Source: Pinus tabuliformis (lineage: Eukaryota; Streptophyta; Pinopsida; Pinales; Pinaceae). Taken from it: a DNA stretch of 64,000 bases. A program made the translations under genes and the position numbers. Positions within the stretch are counted from its first letter, which is position 1; each line of letters starts with the position of its first letter. Below the pieces are notes generated by a model. The model had not been told where the DNA came from, did not search any database, and worked only from the letters and a program-made list of their open reading frames with translations. Positions 45,181 through 57,800 of the stretch are shown piece by piece. The stretch lies in contig CM062813.1 of NCBI GenBank assembly GCA_031772625.1, positions 763,282,720-763,346,719 on the forward strand, written 5' to 3'.

Positions 45181-47255
45181 TGATGAGCCATGGTATTGCA
45201 ACAAGAATGTTGCAACTCCCAAGGCTACCAACTTTAATTATCAACCTAGGGTTCGTATAAACTTAGGAGGTTTCTACACTATATGTGAAGCATAAAATGT
45301 GTTCTTTAATTTATCTAATGTGACGAAGTGAATATCATGAAATCAAGCATAAACTAATTGTAGAAATGGAAACCTTAACCTATTGCAAGAAACAAAATAC
45401 AAGGAAAGAAAACCTTTCCTAATTTCATAAAGTAAAGAGCATGAATAAACTCTACATTACTTCATTCAAAGAGACAATATGCTAGTAACAACATTCATTA
45501 AGAATTTCAAAAAGTAATCATGTAAATCACCATTATGTTATTCAATTCATGAACCTATCTACTAACCCTAATTATTGAAGTGAGTTGCAGTGGTAGAAAG
45601 AAAAGTCCTAAGTGGCATTTGGTCTTCCTCAATCATTGTTTCAGATCCTAAGAGACATTATTCAAGGCTAGGAGTCAAAAATCGAGATTTAAGGAAAATT
45701 CTGGTCAAGTTTGGAGGGCTTCTACATAATTCTATAAGATGCTACATGATTGCCACAAGATTAATATAGGATTCCCCTGTTTTGGTATAGGATTGAATCC
45801 ATGAGTGTTCTAAGGGCTAAAACAATTATATAACGGTGGAAAAGGGTAGTGGAAGTTAGGAAAAGTTTGTATGTTTCCCTTTCCAAGCTTAGTACCCTAA
45901 ACACCCATAGTTTGACTTGCACAAAAGAAAGATTATGATTTTTATACTTGGAAAGACTAAAATACCTAGTTTTCCAGCTAGTCTATCCTCTAAGTTATCT
46001 CACTAAATGACCAAGAAAATCAAATGAACATGATATGGGGTAGTTTTTTTTATTAATTAGGATTTCCTAGGACTCCAATACAAGTGGAATCACTCAAAAA
46101 TACCCATATTAACATATGCTAAAAATTAGCAGAAACTTACTACTCTAAAAACCAAAAATTCAAGAATCATTGAGCTAGTTAACCTACCAAATGCCTAACC
46201 TGATAGTGTGCAAATTCTATGGGTTAAATTTCGTAATTAAATTGGATTTTTTTATGCTTCAATACAAGTATAATAAACTCAAAATAATCTCATTAACAAG
46301 TGCTAAAAATCAGCATAAATTTATTACTATTTTGCTACAGGATACTTACAGAAATTCCAAACTTGTGAAATAGTAAACCAATCCAAGTAGCTCAATGATG
46401 AATATGAATTTTTTAAGTTGTCATAAGAATGTGTCATGCTTGTAACTATAAAAATGGCCTATAAAACAACTTAATTCAATCATATAACCAACCATAGCCT
46501 AGAATAAATGAAGCATAAATACTAAATGCAAAAATAGGAAAAGAAAGAATAAGAGATGCAAGTGAAAAAATCATTCAAAGAATATAAATAAATTTTAAAA
46601 CAAGGCTCTGAGGCTCCTAGGATGGCCAATCCCAAGTATACTTAGAGTCCTAGGAAGGAAACCAAGACTTAGAATCAAAAAACAACACTAAACTTCATTA
46701 TTAGAGTGAATCCAAGTACATCCCTGCTAGAAATGTTAAGTAGAACTACTAAAAAACAAGATTCCTTCACAAGAAGACTAAGAACTATATGCACCTATAG
46801 GATAATTCGAATCGCTACTTATATAAATTGATCAGAAAGAATCTTCCTTAAAAGGAGATAGCTTTCTCCTCCGAAATATCTCAAAAAGTGGATCTAGTTC
46901 CCAACAGTGGGAATCTTCATTCAATAACAGGGAACACATTCCTAGATTTTCCCAATTACTCGATATCCATACTTTTTTCAAACATTTCATGATATCTAGT
47001 TCATTTATTATCCAATCTTGGTCCATCCTATAGCAGGGAGAAAGTCCCTCTATTATCTCATTCATAATTTACTCAATATTCTGCAAAAATAAATAATATT
47101 AGGCACATAATTTGAAATCACCTCTAAACCTTCCTAATAAATTACTAAAACTAAGAAAACATTATTAAGTGCAGAAGGAGAGATTTAATATAGCCTTTAT
47201 GTGCCTAGGAAAGGTTAGATGGGCCATAGTTTGTATTTAATTTGGAGTCCCATAA
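45181..47255 (-). repeat. Gypsy-C LTR, left copy (beta, 3' LTR)
   Basis: Starts TGATGAGCCATGG and matches 56009-57800 plus 58993-59432. It ends near CCCAT at 47251-47255. A sampled 125-base stretch differs from the right LTR at about 18% by eye. It is followed on the right by a 3' untranslated region and integrase on the minus strand, so it is the 3' LTR of Gypsy-C. No 5-bp duplication matches across the two outer flanks. Confidence 0.75.
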
Positions 47256-48163
47256 GTATGATCAAGCGTTACACATCTCAACTCATCAGTACAACTGAAA
47301 CATGACCCAAGACTAAGAAATATACATCAAAATGCTAGTTCACAAAAATTATCCAAGTGCAACAAGAAAAGAATGAGCAATTGTGACACATAAGTATTGT
47401 TTTATAACTAGAAGGTGTGTTATGACTCATAAGTGTGCTATAGTTACTCTTACTAAATGATGACACTTAGGAAGGGTCATGGACACTTGAAACATGTGTG
47501 AAAACATAAAACGACACTTGAGTTGTTCATTACCCTGACGAAGCATGAGTTGTTTAGTACCATGATGAAGTTGCTTGCTTCACCTCTCTAGCAAGGAAGC
47601 ATTTCTCTTCTTCACCTTTTTATTTAGTTACTAATAGAATGTGCAAACAAAATTATTTATTTCGAAGGTGGAGGAGGGATCTCATCCTAGTTATTTGCAA
47701 GAGAGGCTCTTCCTTGTTTAAGGGATTTATTTAATGTCCAAAGTTGATATTATCATTTTATGATTTTCTCCTTTCCTTTCGCTACTCGGCTAAGTCGAAA
47801 AGTGAACACCATTAAGAAAAATTTAGGGTTAATAATGAAGATCCAAAGGTATGGGTATCATAGGTCTACTAATATTTTTCCACTTTGCATGACTCATATT
47901 TTCCATCTGGACATTACTTGACTTAAAAACTTATACCCAAACAAGGAAGAAGACTTAACAACTATCCAAGCATTGTAGGTGTCGCAATACATTCTCATTT
48001 TTGCCATATTATTCTCTTGTGTCATACATACACTCTCACACAAGATCTTTTATGTGCACTAACTGAAACAAACAAGAAAGATACATAGGTTATGATAAGA
48101 ATAAACAACACAAAACAAAAAAACAATATTGTACAAAGGTAGGAACGCAACCCAGGGCTGCTA
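47256..48163 (-). other. Gypsy-C 3' untranslated region
   Basis: Non-coding. The portion near 47575-47720 resembles 13140-13320 of Gypsy-B. Confidence 0.6.
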
Positions 48164-49250
48164 CTAGAAGTAACGCTTAAGATCTTGGCCATTGAAGAGA
48201 AGAGGATAAGTCCTCCAATCTAAGTATTGCAATTTGTAATAATGGTAGAAAATACTTTCAATGATGGTGTAAGGTCCAATCCATAGGGACTGAAATTTGG
48301 TGTTCTTGTCTTTCTCTTCGTGGGCCATGTCCCACTTCAATACTAGGTCTCTCACACCAAAATATTTATTCCCTGCAAATTTTTTGTCAAACCAACACTT
48401 GATTCTGTTTTGGTGTATGAAAAAAATATATTTTTCTTTGAGACTTTCTTCCTCTAGATTGAGAAGGGTATCTATCCTACTCTGAACAAGAAGACAAGGT
48501 TTTCCTTGAGATTCTTGAGAAAATTGCAAGGTTGGAAGGTATATGTTTGGAGGTAAGATAATTGATTTTCCATATATAAGGAAGTAGGGAGAGGTCTTCA
48601 TAGAGGGTTTGGGAGTGACTCGGTCAACCCATAATGCATTCACCAAGGTGTTATTCCAGTTCCTTTGCTCAGAGAAAATGATTTTCTTAATAATACAGAT
48701 CAAATTTTTGTTTGTAGACTCAGCCAAACCATTTCCCTAAGGGTAGTAGTTTGATGCATGATTTAAAACAATACCATTCTCTAATGCAAACTCATAAACC
48801 TTTAACAAGGAAAAATAAGTTTCATTATCAAAGATAAGTGATGTAGGAACATTGAACCTAGTTATGATATTTTTTCTAAGGAAATGAATGACTTCTTGAT
48901 CATTAACTTATCTTAGCGAAACTACTTCCATCCACCAAGTGAAATAACTAGTTGTAGTTAAGATTTATCATTGTTGCTTTGATTTCACCGATAACATCTA
49001 ATACCCATTGTTGAAATGGTTCCTCAACTACTATGGGTAGAAATGGGGAGGCCTAGTCAAAATTTCTATCATGGCCAACACATCTTTGATATACTGGGCA
49101 CTTTCAGGCGTAGCCATGGGCATCCTTAAATAATATGGTCTAGTAGTAAACAACCTGCATCACCTTATGAGTAGTGGCATCACCTATGAAGTCACCACCT
49201 GCTAGCCCATCGTGAAGATATCTTAACACCCTTTTTGAATCTAGAGGCTC
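48164..49250 (-). pseudogene. Gypsy-C integrase
   Basis: Minus strand, 48727-48164: an open stretch beginning at AESTNKNL, where the E is the third catalytic residue. It continues through NALWVDRVTPKPSMKTSPY and a C-terminal domain ending GQDLKRYF, which resembles the normal gypsy integrase C-terminus without a chromodomain. Upstream (49100-48730) the core is readable with EEPFQQWVLDVIGEI (first D kept), and stops interrupt. Related to the Gypsy-B integrase and better preserved. Confidence 0.8.
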
Positions 49251-50402
49251 TAAACACTTTAGTAGGACACCATTGTGGTCATTCCAAAAATGCACACGAT
49301 GCACAAGCTAATATGATAAAGCTTTAAGACACACTGGCATCTTCTATTTGGTCAAAAAATGAGAAAACAAGGCATCATACTCTAAGTATTCTCGTATGTA
49401 TACATATCAAGACGTGGTTGTACTTGTAGGGGGAACCTGCCTTTTATTACACATCTCAATCTCCTATTCCCACTCAGAAGAACCATCTTCTAGGGAATCC
49501 ATCACTTCTGCTGTGAGCTGACAAAGACCATGGCCTTTAAAGTATGAATTGGTTTGAATTCAAGATCATATTCTTGCAAGCACATCATCCAATTTTCCCT
49601 CCTCTCACCCAACTCTTGTTGTACAAAGAGTGTTTTAACTACTAGATTAGGCACATAGATAATAGTGTGGGATTTCATGGGGTAAGGCCTAAAATGCTTA
49701 TACTATGTATGCTTTCTTATTGATGGTGGGATAATTCAACTTTAATCCCTATAAAACATCATTCATGAAAGATATAGGCTGCTCTTTTTCTTAATTATCT
49801 TTCTGTGTTAACAGAATCCTAATGTTCATGTCAAAATCAAAGCGTATAACATGAAATCTTTACCAAAATTTGGGTTGTATAAGGCTGGGGCATCAACAAT
49901 TTCTTGCTTGATTCAGGCAGAGGCATATTTTTCCATCTTATCCCACTTAAATATGGTATCCTTCTTTACCATCTCTTGTAATGATTTAACAATATGTGTG
50001 GATGAGAGATGCACTTTCGAAGAAAACTGATCTTTCCCAAGAAGGATTGCATCACTTTATTTCTTGTGGGAAAAGGGACTTGAGCAATCGTTTTGACCTT
50101 TTCCAGACCATCCTTAATTCTAATATTAGATGTAATGTGTGCTAAGAAATTACCTTAAGACACAATAAAGTTTCTCTTCTTTAGATTTAGTGATATTCCA
50201 TACTTGTGACATTACTCAAAAATATTGTTTAGATGACGGATATGATCAGATCTCTTCTTTGAAAACATTGTTACATCATCCAAATAGACGACCAAAATTT
50301 GGATGATCAATCCATGGAATCTGATGTCAATGTCCCGTTGAAATGTAGTGTTGGTGTTAATGAGTCCAAATGGCACGTGCTTGAAATAAAACATTCCCCG
50401 CT
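49251..50402 (-). pseudogene. Gypsy-C RNase H and RT remnant
   Basis: Minus strand: 50394-50212 holds MFYFKHVPFGLINT and VVYLDDVTMFSKKRSDHI (YLDD near 50280). Downstream are broken RT thumb and RNase H/tether sequence. Homology stops at about 50402, where the Copia-D LTR begins. Everything 5' of this point (gag, protease, first RNase H, RT fingers) is absent from the window, so Gypsy-C has lost its 5' half. Confidence 0.75.
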
Positions 50403-50841
50403 AAAATCATGCACAAAATCATAGGTAGGTTCGCCCTACCTAATATAGGGTCCCAAAAAAATTTCCCCGGGGAGCTACCCTGGACCCATAGAGGGGGGCT
50501 ACCCACCCCCATCAAACCCCTTGTGACCCCCCCGCTGTGCAATTGGTGCAACGAAGGGGGGGCTTCACCCCCACTCTAACCCCCCGGTTAACTAGGGGAG
50601 CTAGTCGTGGAAATCATGCACAAAATCATAGGTAGGTTCGCCCTACCTAATCTAGGGTCCCAAAAGAAATTCCTTGGGGCGCTACCCCGAACCTCATAGA
50701 GGGGGCCTACCCACCCCCCTCAAACCCCTTATGACCCGCCCGCTGTGCAATTGGTGCAACGAAGGGGGGGCTTTGCCCCCCCTCTAACCCCCCGGTTAAC
50801 TAGGGGAGCTAGTCGTGGAAATAATATAACACAACCCAACA
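50403..50841 (-). repeat. Copia-D 3' LTR, truncated and internally duplicated
   Basis: It ends AACCCAACA at 50841 like the 5' LTR. Two tandem copies of a 207-bp GC-rich unit are present (50406-50612 and 50613-50822), where the 5' LTR has one (about 55168-55375). The LTR part equivalent to 54921-55165 is missing on the left. Confidence 0.85.
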
Positions 50842-50855
50842 TTCTCCCACTTGTT
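50842..50855 (-). other. Copia-D polypurine tract
   Basis: The minus strand reads CAAGTGGGAGAA immediately before the 3' LTR, the standard primer for plus-strand synthesis in copia elements. Confidence 0.75.
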
Positions 50856-52400
50856 GTTTTCTTTCCATAGGGGGTCACAGGAGAGCTTAGTAATTTATCT
50901 AGCCCTGCAACACCCATTTTTTCTCTACACCAAGAGAACTTCTCAGAGCTCACATATTTTTTCAATGCATCTGCAGTATTCTTCAAAGTGTCCACCTTTA
51001 CCAACAACACCTTTTTGTCTTCTGTCATATCCCTCACAGAGTGATACTGAACATTAATGTGTTTTGTCTTTGAATGATAAGCAGGGTTCTTTGCCAAGAA
51101 AATTTCACTTTGGTTGTCACAGTCTATCCTTATAACTCCTTGTACTAACCCCATACTTTAACACAATCCCTGCAACCGAATTGCTTCCTTGCTTGCATGA
51201 GTGGATGCCATGTATTCTGCCTCTGTAGTTGATAGTGACACTACAAATTGTTTCTTACTCATCCAACTAACTACACCTCCAAATAGGTTAGACACATACC
51301 CACTTGCAGATCTTCTCTAATCCAAATCTCTAGCCCAATCTGCATCAACAAAGCCATGAGTATCCAAAACTCTGTCCAATCCTGGTCTTCCTTGGTAGCA
51401 CAAACCACAATCACTAGTGCCACACAAATACCTGAAAACCCGTTTCACTATTATCCAATGCTCCTTCCCTAGTTTTGACATAAACCTACTCAATACTCCC
51501 ACTGCATGTGCAATGTCTGGTCTAGTACAGACCATCACATGCATCAGGCTATTGAATGCACTTGCATATGGAACACGGGACATGTCCTCTTCCTCTTCTT
51601 GTGTCTTGGGACACTGTTCAATAGATAGCTTTACACCTACAGGAATAGGAACTTTCACTGGTTTACTATCCTGCATATTAAACCTCTGCAGTATTGTCTT
51701 GACATAATTCCTCTAGTTTAAATAGAGCTTCCTTTTTTCCCTATCTCTCTTAATTTCCATGCCAAAAATATAATTTGCAGCACCAATATCTTTCATGTCG
51801 AATTTGGAGGACAATTAGGTCTTCAAATCCTTGATAATTTCTTTGTCATTTCCAACCAGCAACATATCATCCACATACAAGACCAGATAAATAACACGGT
51901 CACCAATTAATTTAAAATAAACATAGTGATCTGCTTTGCTTCTGGTGAATCCAAGTCCCCGTATAAATGTATCAAATATCTGATACCACGTCCTTGGTTA
52001 CTGTTTTAGCCCATACAAAGACTTCTTTAACTTGCATACCAGTTCTTTCTTACCCTTCACCGCAAAGCCTCCAGGTTGCTTCATGTAGATCTCCTCTTCC
52101 AAATCCCCGTGAAGAAATGTTGTCTTCACATCCATCTGTTCTACATCAAAATCAAAAGCAGCAACAAAAAATAAAAGTAATCTAATAGAAGCTACCTTGG
52201 CAGCAGGAGAGAAAATATCACCAAAATCAATTCCCAGCACCTGGGAATAACCTTTTGCTACCAACCGAGATTTATATTTCTCCACCTTTCCTTCTGCATT
52301 TGTCTTCTTCTTGAACACCCATTTTCTGCCAATGGGTTTCCTTCTAGCTGGCAACTCCACCAGATCCCAAGCCTCATTTTAGTGCAAAGATGCCATTTCA
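50856..52400 (-). pseudogene. Copia-D reverse transcriptase and RNase H
   Basis: Minus strand. RT (52360-51998) begins KPIGRKWVFKKKTNAEG, then VEQMDVKTTFLHGDLEEEIY and CKLKKSLYGLKQ. After a break the active site YVDD lies near 51865 (LYVDDMLLVG). The connection and RNase H are at 51676-51317 (PYASAFNSLMHVMVCTRPDI, HGFVDADWA) and 51154-50856 (IRIDCDNQSEIFLAKNPAYH, HINVQYHSVRD). At least two frame breaks separate the open parts. Confidence 0.88.
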
Positions 52401-52754
52401 TCAACCATGGCCTCTTTCTAGAGTTTTCCATCCTCTGAATTTACTGATTCCTTCACAGTTCTGGGATCATCATCAGTAATAGATAAAGCAAAATTTGAAC
52501 AGAAAGTAGATGGAATATACCTTTCTGGCTGCCCTATTCTCAAACTGATCTTCTCACAACCGGAGTTTGTGGCTCTTCATCTTTTGATTCCTCTTCTGCT
52601 GTAGAGTTTGATTCTTCCTCCTTTAGCTCAAACTCTATCTTCTCATGTTCCTTTGATGGGAATTCATGTTTAATAACATCTTTCACCTCTCTGAACACCA
52701 CATCTCGGTTGTACACAACCTTCCTTGTTACTGGGTTCCAAAGCTTATAACCCT

Positions 52755-53477
52755 TTAAACCATCCTTATACCTAATAAATATGCACTTTTAGATTTATTA
52801 TCCAACTTGATTCTTTTCTCCTTTGGAACATGTACATATGTATCACATCCAAATACCCTCAGATGTGAAAGAGAGGGTTTCTTACCAGTCCGTACCTCTT
52901 GTGGAGTCTTATCCTCCAACGTCGATGAAAGTGATTTGTTGACCAGGTAACATGTTGTCTCCACCACCTCTGCCTAGAATTGTTGTCCTAACCTGGCACC
53001 ACTAAGCATGCTTCTTGCCCTTTCCATCAACGTCTTGTTCATTATTTCTACAACTTGATTTTGCTCAGGTGTGTATGGAGTAGTCTTCTGTCATGCTATA
53101 CCACACTTCTTAAAGAATTCTTCAAATTCCTTGTTGCAAAACTCTCCACCGTTATCTGTCCTCAGCACCTTTATCTTCTTCTTTCTTTGGTTTTCCACCA
53201 GAGCCTTAAATTCTTTAAACCTGTCAAAGACTTCATATTTCTTCTTGAGGAAATATATCCATGTGTTCCTTGAGAAGTCATCTATAAATGATACATAGTA
53301 CACAGACTTACCTAGTGATGGAACCTTCACAGGTCCAAACACATCATTGTGCACAAGCTCCAATATCTGTTTCACCCTCTTAACACTAGAGGCGAAACTC
53401 ACCTGATTCTTCTTCCCATATACACAATTTTCACAGAAATCAAAATCCAAAGAGCTATTAGTCATACCTTCTACCAT
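52755..53477 (-). pseudogene. Copia-D integrase
   Basis: Minus strand 53477-53091: a CENCVYGKK zinc-finger end, VHNDVFGP (first D; usual T replaced by N), FIDDFSRNTWIYFL and LRTDNGGEF (second D). A break follows. Then PEQNQVVEIMNKTLMERARSM retains the catalytic E, and 52967-52755 gives the C-terminal part (TPQEVRTGKKPSLSHLRVFG). A stop lies after GQQF. Confidence 0.85.
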
Positions 53478-53505
53478 ACCTTTACCATGAATTATTCGAA
53501 GGCCT

Positions 53506-54798
53506 TTACCATAACATGGTCTTTTCTTCAGAGACCACTAGATTTTCTGCTCCACTTTGAGGAACCACGGAACTGTTGCACCCATCAACAACAGTGTTAA
53601 CTTGCAGCTTGTACAAAGTTCTAATCTGAACTCCCCGCATCAATACCAATGCTCCTCGAACCATCTTGCAGGTATCTTTCTCGAACAAGTTTTTTACACC
53701 TGCATCATCCAACTTGCTTACAAAAATCAAATTTCTGTCCAATGCAGGAATATGCAAAACACCCGGAAGTGTTCTAACCCTTCCACCTTGCAACTTCAAC
53801 TTTACTTTTCCGTGACCAATGATTCTAGCCTTCCTATCATTCCCTAAGAAGACATCACCACCATCGTATTTCTCATACTCACAGAACCACTCTCTATGGG
53901 GAGTGAAGTGAAAGGATGCACTTGAGTCAATCAACCATGCGTCAGGATCTACATGTGTACTTGAAGAAGCCAAGTACACATCTCGACCTTCATCTGAGGT
54001 GGTTTTCACCTCTGCAGAAGGAGCACCATCAAATCCCTTTCCTTTCTCAGGAAATTTAGATTTACAATCCCTTTTGTAGTGCCCTTCCTTTCCATATTTC
54101 CAGCACACCATGTTTACAGGTTTTCCTGGAGCTTTAGATCTCCCTCTAGATTTAGATCTCCCACTCGATGGCTTATTTTTGTTTCTATTCTGGGACCATC
54201 CTCATACATACAAGGCATCACCATTCTGTGTCTCAATATTTTTCTGTCTCATCTCCTCTGTCAGCAAGGATGAGACTATTTCATCAAATTGCAAGGCAGT
54301 TGCATTGCTACCTATTGCAATAACCAGACTATCCCACGAATCTAGTAGAGAACACAACAAACTGATGCACTTATCTTCATCTGAAATTTTAATATCAACA
54401 TATAATAACTAACTTACCACAGTATTAAATGCATTTAGATGCTCTGTCACTGAGTCTCCATATTTCATCCTCAGGTTATACAATGTTTTCCATAGGAACA
54501 GTTTATTGACCAGAGAATTAGATTGGTACAAAGTCCCTAGATTGTCCCACAAAGCCTTCATCGTAGCTTCCCCTGATACATTCAACAACACTGAATCTGA
54601 GACATACAATTGTATTGTTCTCTTTGCCTTCTGCTCCAACTTCTTCCATTCTTCATCGGACACTCCCGTTGGTTTAGTACCAAGATCTACTGTGATCCAC
54701 TGATCTTTATCCACCAACAGATCCTCCATCTTGAGTTTCCACGACTCAAAAATATGATCATTAAATTTCTCGATCTCTATCTTTTCACTGCTCGCCAT
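53506..54798 (-). pseudogene. Copia-D gag and protease
   Basis: Gag starts with an ATG on the minus strand at 54798, 123 bases inside the LTR. It reads MASSEKIEIEKFND, a typical copia gag start, to a stop at 54409. After a broken part, 54111-53506 is open. It has a zinc knuckle with its second cysteine replaced (CWKYGKEGHYKRDC), and a protease with DSSAS where DSGAS is expected (G to S). FHFTPHREWF and GVLHIPALDRNLIFVSKL follow, the pre-integrase side. Both changes would disable the products. Confidence 0.85.
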
Positions 54799-54906
54799 GT
54801 TCTTTCACCACCATAATCAATCCCACAGATCTCCCACTGAACACGGTCTACCATAGGGCTGAGCGAAACCCCTCAGCAACAAAGGCGTCCCCTTGAAGCC
54901 AAAATT

Positions 54907-54918
54907 GCTCCGATACCA
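54907..54918 (-). other. Copia-D primer-binding site
   Basis: The minus strand reads TGGTATCGGAGC two bases inside the 5' LTR. It differs from the tRNA-Met complement TGGTATCAGAGC at one base. Confidence 0.85.
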
Positions 54919-54920
54919 AA

Positions 54921-55391
54921 TGTAGGTTTTAACCTTGTACAGAAATTACCTGCATATGAATTCTATGAACAAAAAATAAACAATGCGAGAGCATAACACA
55001 TAAAACACATATACACAGAGATTTTCCCTTAGATCCCAAAACCGAGACTATTAGCTTAATTTTTCAATATATTCCTTTGAATGTTACAATACATATTTAT
55101 ACATGCCGAAGCATCCAATACCATGGACCGAAAAACCATCGCGCCCAAAACCATGTGCTAAAACCGTGCACAAAACCATAGGTAGGTTCGCCCTACCTAA
55201 TATAAGGTCCCAAAAAAACCTCCTCAGGGCACTGCCTCGGACCCCGTAGAGGGGGGCTACCCACCCCCCTCAAACCCCCTGTGACCCCCCCGCTGCACAA
55301 TCGACGCAACAAAGGGGGGGCTTCGCCCCCCCCTCTAACCCCCCAGTTAACTAGGGGAGCTATTCATGGAAAGAATATAACACAACCCAAC
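54921..55391 (-). repeat. Copia-D 5' LTR (471 bp)
   Basis: On the minus strand it starts TGTTGGGTTGTG at 55391 and ends AAACCTACA at 54921. The inner part is GC-rich, with two strong inverted repeats. AGGTAGG/CCTACCT brackets TTCGC (about 55179-55197), and a G7/C7 stem with a CTTCG loop lies near 55313-55331. Confidence 0.9.
55313..55331 (-). repeat. Strong GC hairpin in Copia-D LTR
   Basis: GGGGGGG-CTTCG-CCCCCCC. Read on the element's own (minus) strand, the centre is GCGAAGC, the sequence known to form an exceptionally stable DNA mini-hairpin. The stem is mutated in both copies of the 3' LTR. Confidence 0.7.
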
Positions 55392-56008
55392 AGGATCACT
55401 CATGGAAATCAAACCATCTTGTAAATCATCTACTCTACTATGATTCATTTCAATAATGCACAAGGGAGAGAGAGAGGGTCCTTCTAGGTGCAAGGAGCAC
55501 TTGCATGAGACAGGGATGTAGGGACTACTTACTGAGATTATACCATGTGCAACACTAGAATAGGAGGAGGAAAGGTGAGTGCATGGTGCAGTTCCAAGAG
55601 GGAAAGTTGCAGGGACTATTCACTAGGATTGCACCATGCACCAGGGACTCAAGGCCAGGGCCACAATGAGGTTGTAGGGTGGTAGTTCCAAGGCACAAGG
55701 AGGGTCATCACTACCCATTTTAAGTGTGTAGTTTGCAATACTAGGCAACGAAGGGTAGGGATAGCATAGGAAGGAAGAATAAGTATGAACGAGAGGGGTC
55801 TTGCTAACTAGGATTGTGTAGTGGGTAGACAAGGGAGGGGACGCTTCGAATGGAACATGGTGCATCTCCAACTGAAAAGGGAGTTCACTACTAGGCTCTA
55901 TAAGTGCACAATGTGTTCTTCCTAGCCTAGAGGGAAGGTTGCAAGGTCGAAAAAATGACTAAGTATGGGAGAGTGAAACATGGAAAAACACAATGAGTTA
56001 CAAATATG
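55392..56008. other. Unassigned stretch between Copia-D and Gypsy-C LTR
   Basis: About 620 bases with loosely repeated GGGACTA.T.ACT and CACCATG.GCA words, similar in style to the middle of the Gypsy-B LTR (about 12120-12250) but not alignable by eye. No gene and no primer-binding site next to 56009. Confidence 0.4.
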
Positions 56009-57800
56009 TGATGAGCCCTGGTATTGCAACAAGAATGTTGCAACTCCCAAGGATGCCAACTTTAGTTATCAACCCAGGGTTTGTACAAACATACGAGGTG
56101 TTTGGAGTATATGTGTAGTATGCAATATGGCCTTCATTCATTGCTCTGATGCAATGAAGTGAATATCATGAAATCAAGCCTAAACTAATTGCAGAAATGG
56201 AAATGCTTGAAATGGAAACCTTAACCTATTGTAGGAAATAAAAGACAAGGAAAGAAAACCTATTCTAATTGCATAAAGTAAAGAGAATGAACCAACTCTA
56301 TATCTCTTCATTCAAAGACGCCATATGTTAGTAACAACATGCATTAAGAATTTCAAAAAGTAATCATGCAAATCATCATTATGTTATTCAATTCATGACC
56401 TTGTCTACTAACCTTAATTGTTGAAGTGAGTTGCAGTGGTAGAAAGAAAAGTGATAAGTGGTATTTGGTATTCCTAAATAATGGTTTTATAGCCTTAGAG
56501 ATATTATTTATGTCTATAAGGAAAAAATAAAGTTTTAAGGACAATTCTGACGAAGTTTGGAGGGCTTCTACACAGTGCTCCAGCATACTACATGATTGTC
56601 TTGTTTTGCTTCAAAATTGAATCCGTAATTGTTTTGAGGGCTCAACAGGCATTTTGGAGGCAGAACAAGGTAGTGGAAGACATTATAAGGTTTTATGTTT
56701 CCCTTTCTAAGCTTATTACCCTTGAGGGGCCCATCTTTCACAAGGAACAATGCACATAGTTTCCTCCAACAAACCAGAAATGTACCCTCAATGAACAATG
56801 TTTTGAAGGAGTTGTTGAGGGAGAAAGGAGTGAGATGGTGGTATTATGAGGAGTGTGAATGAAAATTATAAGCCTTAAAAACCCATAGTCTTGCCTGCAC
56901 ACAAGAAATCTTATGAGTTTTATACTTGAAAATTACTAAAATACCTAGCCTGCCAGTTAATTTGTCCTCTAAGTTATCTCATTGAATGACCAAGCAAATC
57001 AAACGAAAATGAGATAGGGTACATTTTTTTACTAAGTAGGATGTGCTAGAACTTCAATAAAAGTGGAATCACTCAAACTTATGTTAACATGTGCTAAACA
57101 TTAGTAGAAAATTACTATTCTAAAAACCAGAAATTCAAGAATCAGTGAGCTCGTTAACTTACAGAATGCCTAACCTGATTAAGTGCAAATTCTATGGCAT
57201 AATTTTTTTTATTAATTTGGATTTTTTAAGGATTCAATACAAGTGAAATAAACTCCAAAGAATCTAATTAACACGTGCTAAACTTCGACAGAAATTTATT
57301 ACTATTTTGTTATAGGATACTTCAAGAAATTCCAAAATTGTGAACTAGTAAACCGATCCAAGTAGCTCAATGATGAATATGGATTTTCAAAGTTCTCCTA
57401 AGGATGAATTTTGATTATACCTATATAAATGAATTGAAAAATAACTTATTTCAATCATTTAACTAATCTAACCTATGACAAATGAAGCATAATTACAAAA
57501 TGCAAAAATAGGAAAAACGCGAACAAGAGATGCCAGTGAACAAAACGATCAAAGAAGATACATAAATTGTACGACAAGGCTCTAAGGCTCTTTGGATTGC
57601 CAAGACCAAGGATACTTAGAGTCCTATGAAGGAAACCAAGCTTTATAAGTTTAAAATAAGACCAAACTTAATTATTAGTGTCAATCCAAGTACATCCCTG
57701 CTAGAAATGAAAGTAGAGCAGCTAAATAAACAACTTTCTGCATAACAAGACTAAGAATACATTCCCTTAGAGGCTAATTAGAATTTATACTTATAAATAT
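56009..57800 (-). repeat. Gypsy-C LTR, right copy (gamma), part 1
   Basis: Matches 45181 onward from TGATGAGCC. It includes about 150 bases near 56725-56875 that are absent from the left LTR. It is interrupted at 57800 by a solo copia LTR and resumes at 58993. Confidence 0.8.

Larger units (their letters stand above)
50403..55391 (-). mobile_element. Copia-D, Tork-like copia element
   Basis: A minus-strand copia element with 5' LTR 54921-55391, primer-binding site, gag, protease, integrase, RT, RNase H and polypurine tract in canonical order, and a 3' LTR (50403-50841) truncated at its outer end. There is no target duplication: the right flank is GGATC and the left flank is broken Gypsy-C RT. 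Stops and frameshifts occur throughout, so it is inactive. Gag and RT sequence fit the Tork branch; that placement is by eye. Confidence 0.85.

Noticed and set aside
50403..50822. CRISPR-like or tandem gene array from the repeated GC-rich blocks
   Set aside because: There are only two adjacent units plus one in the other LTR, no spacers, and a plant retroelement context.
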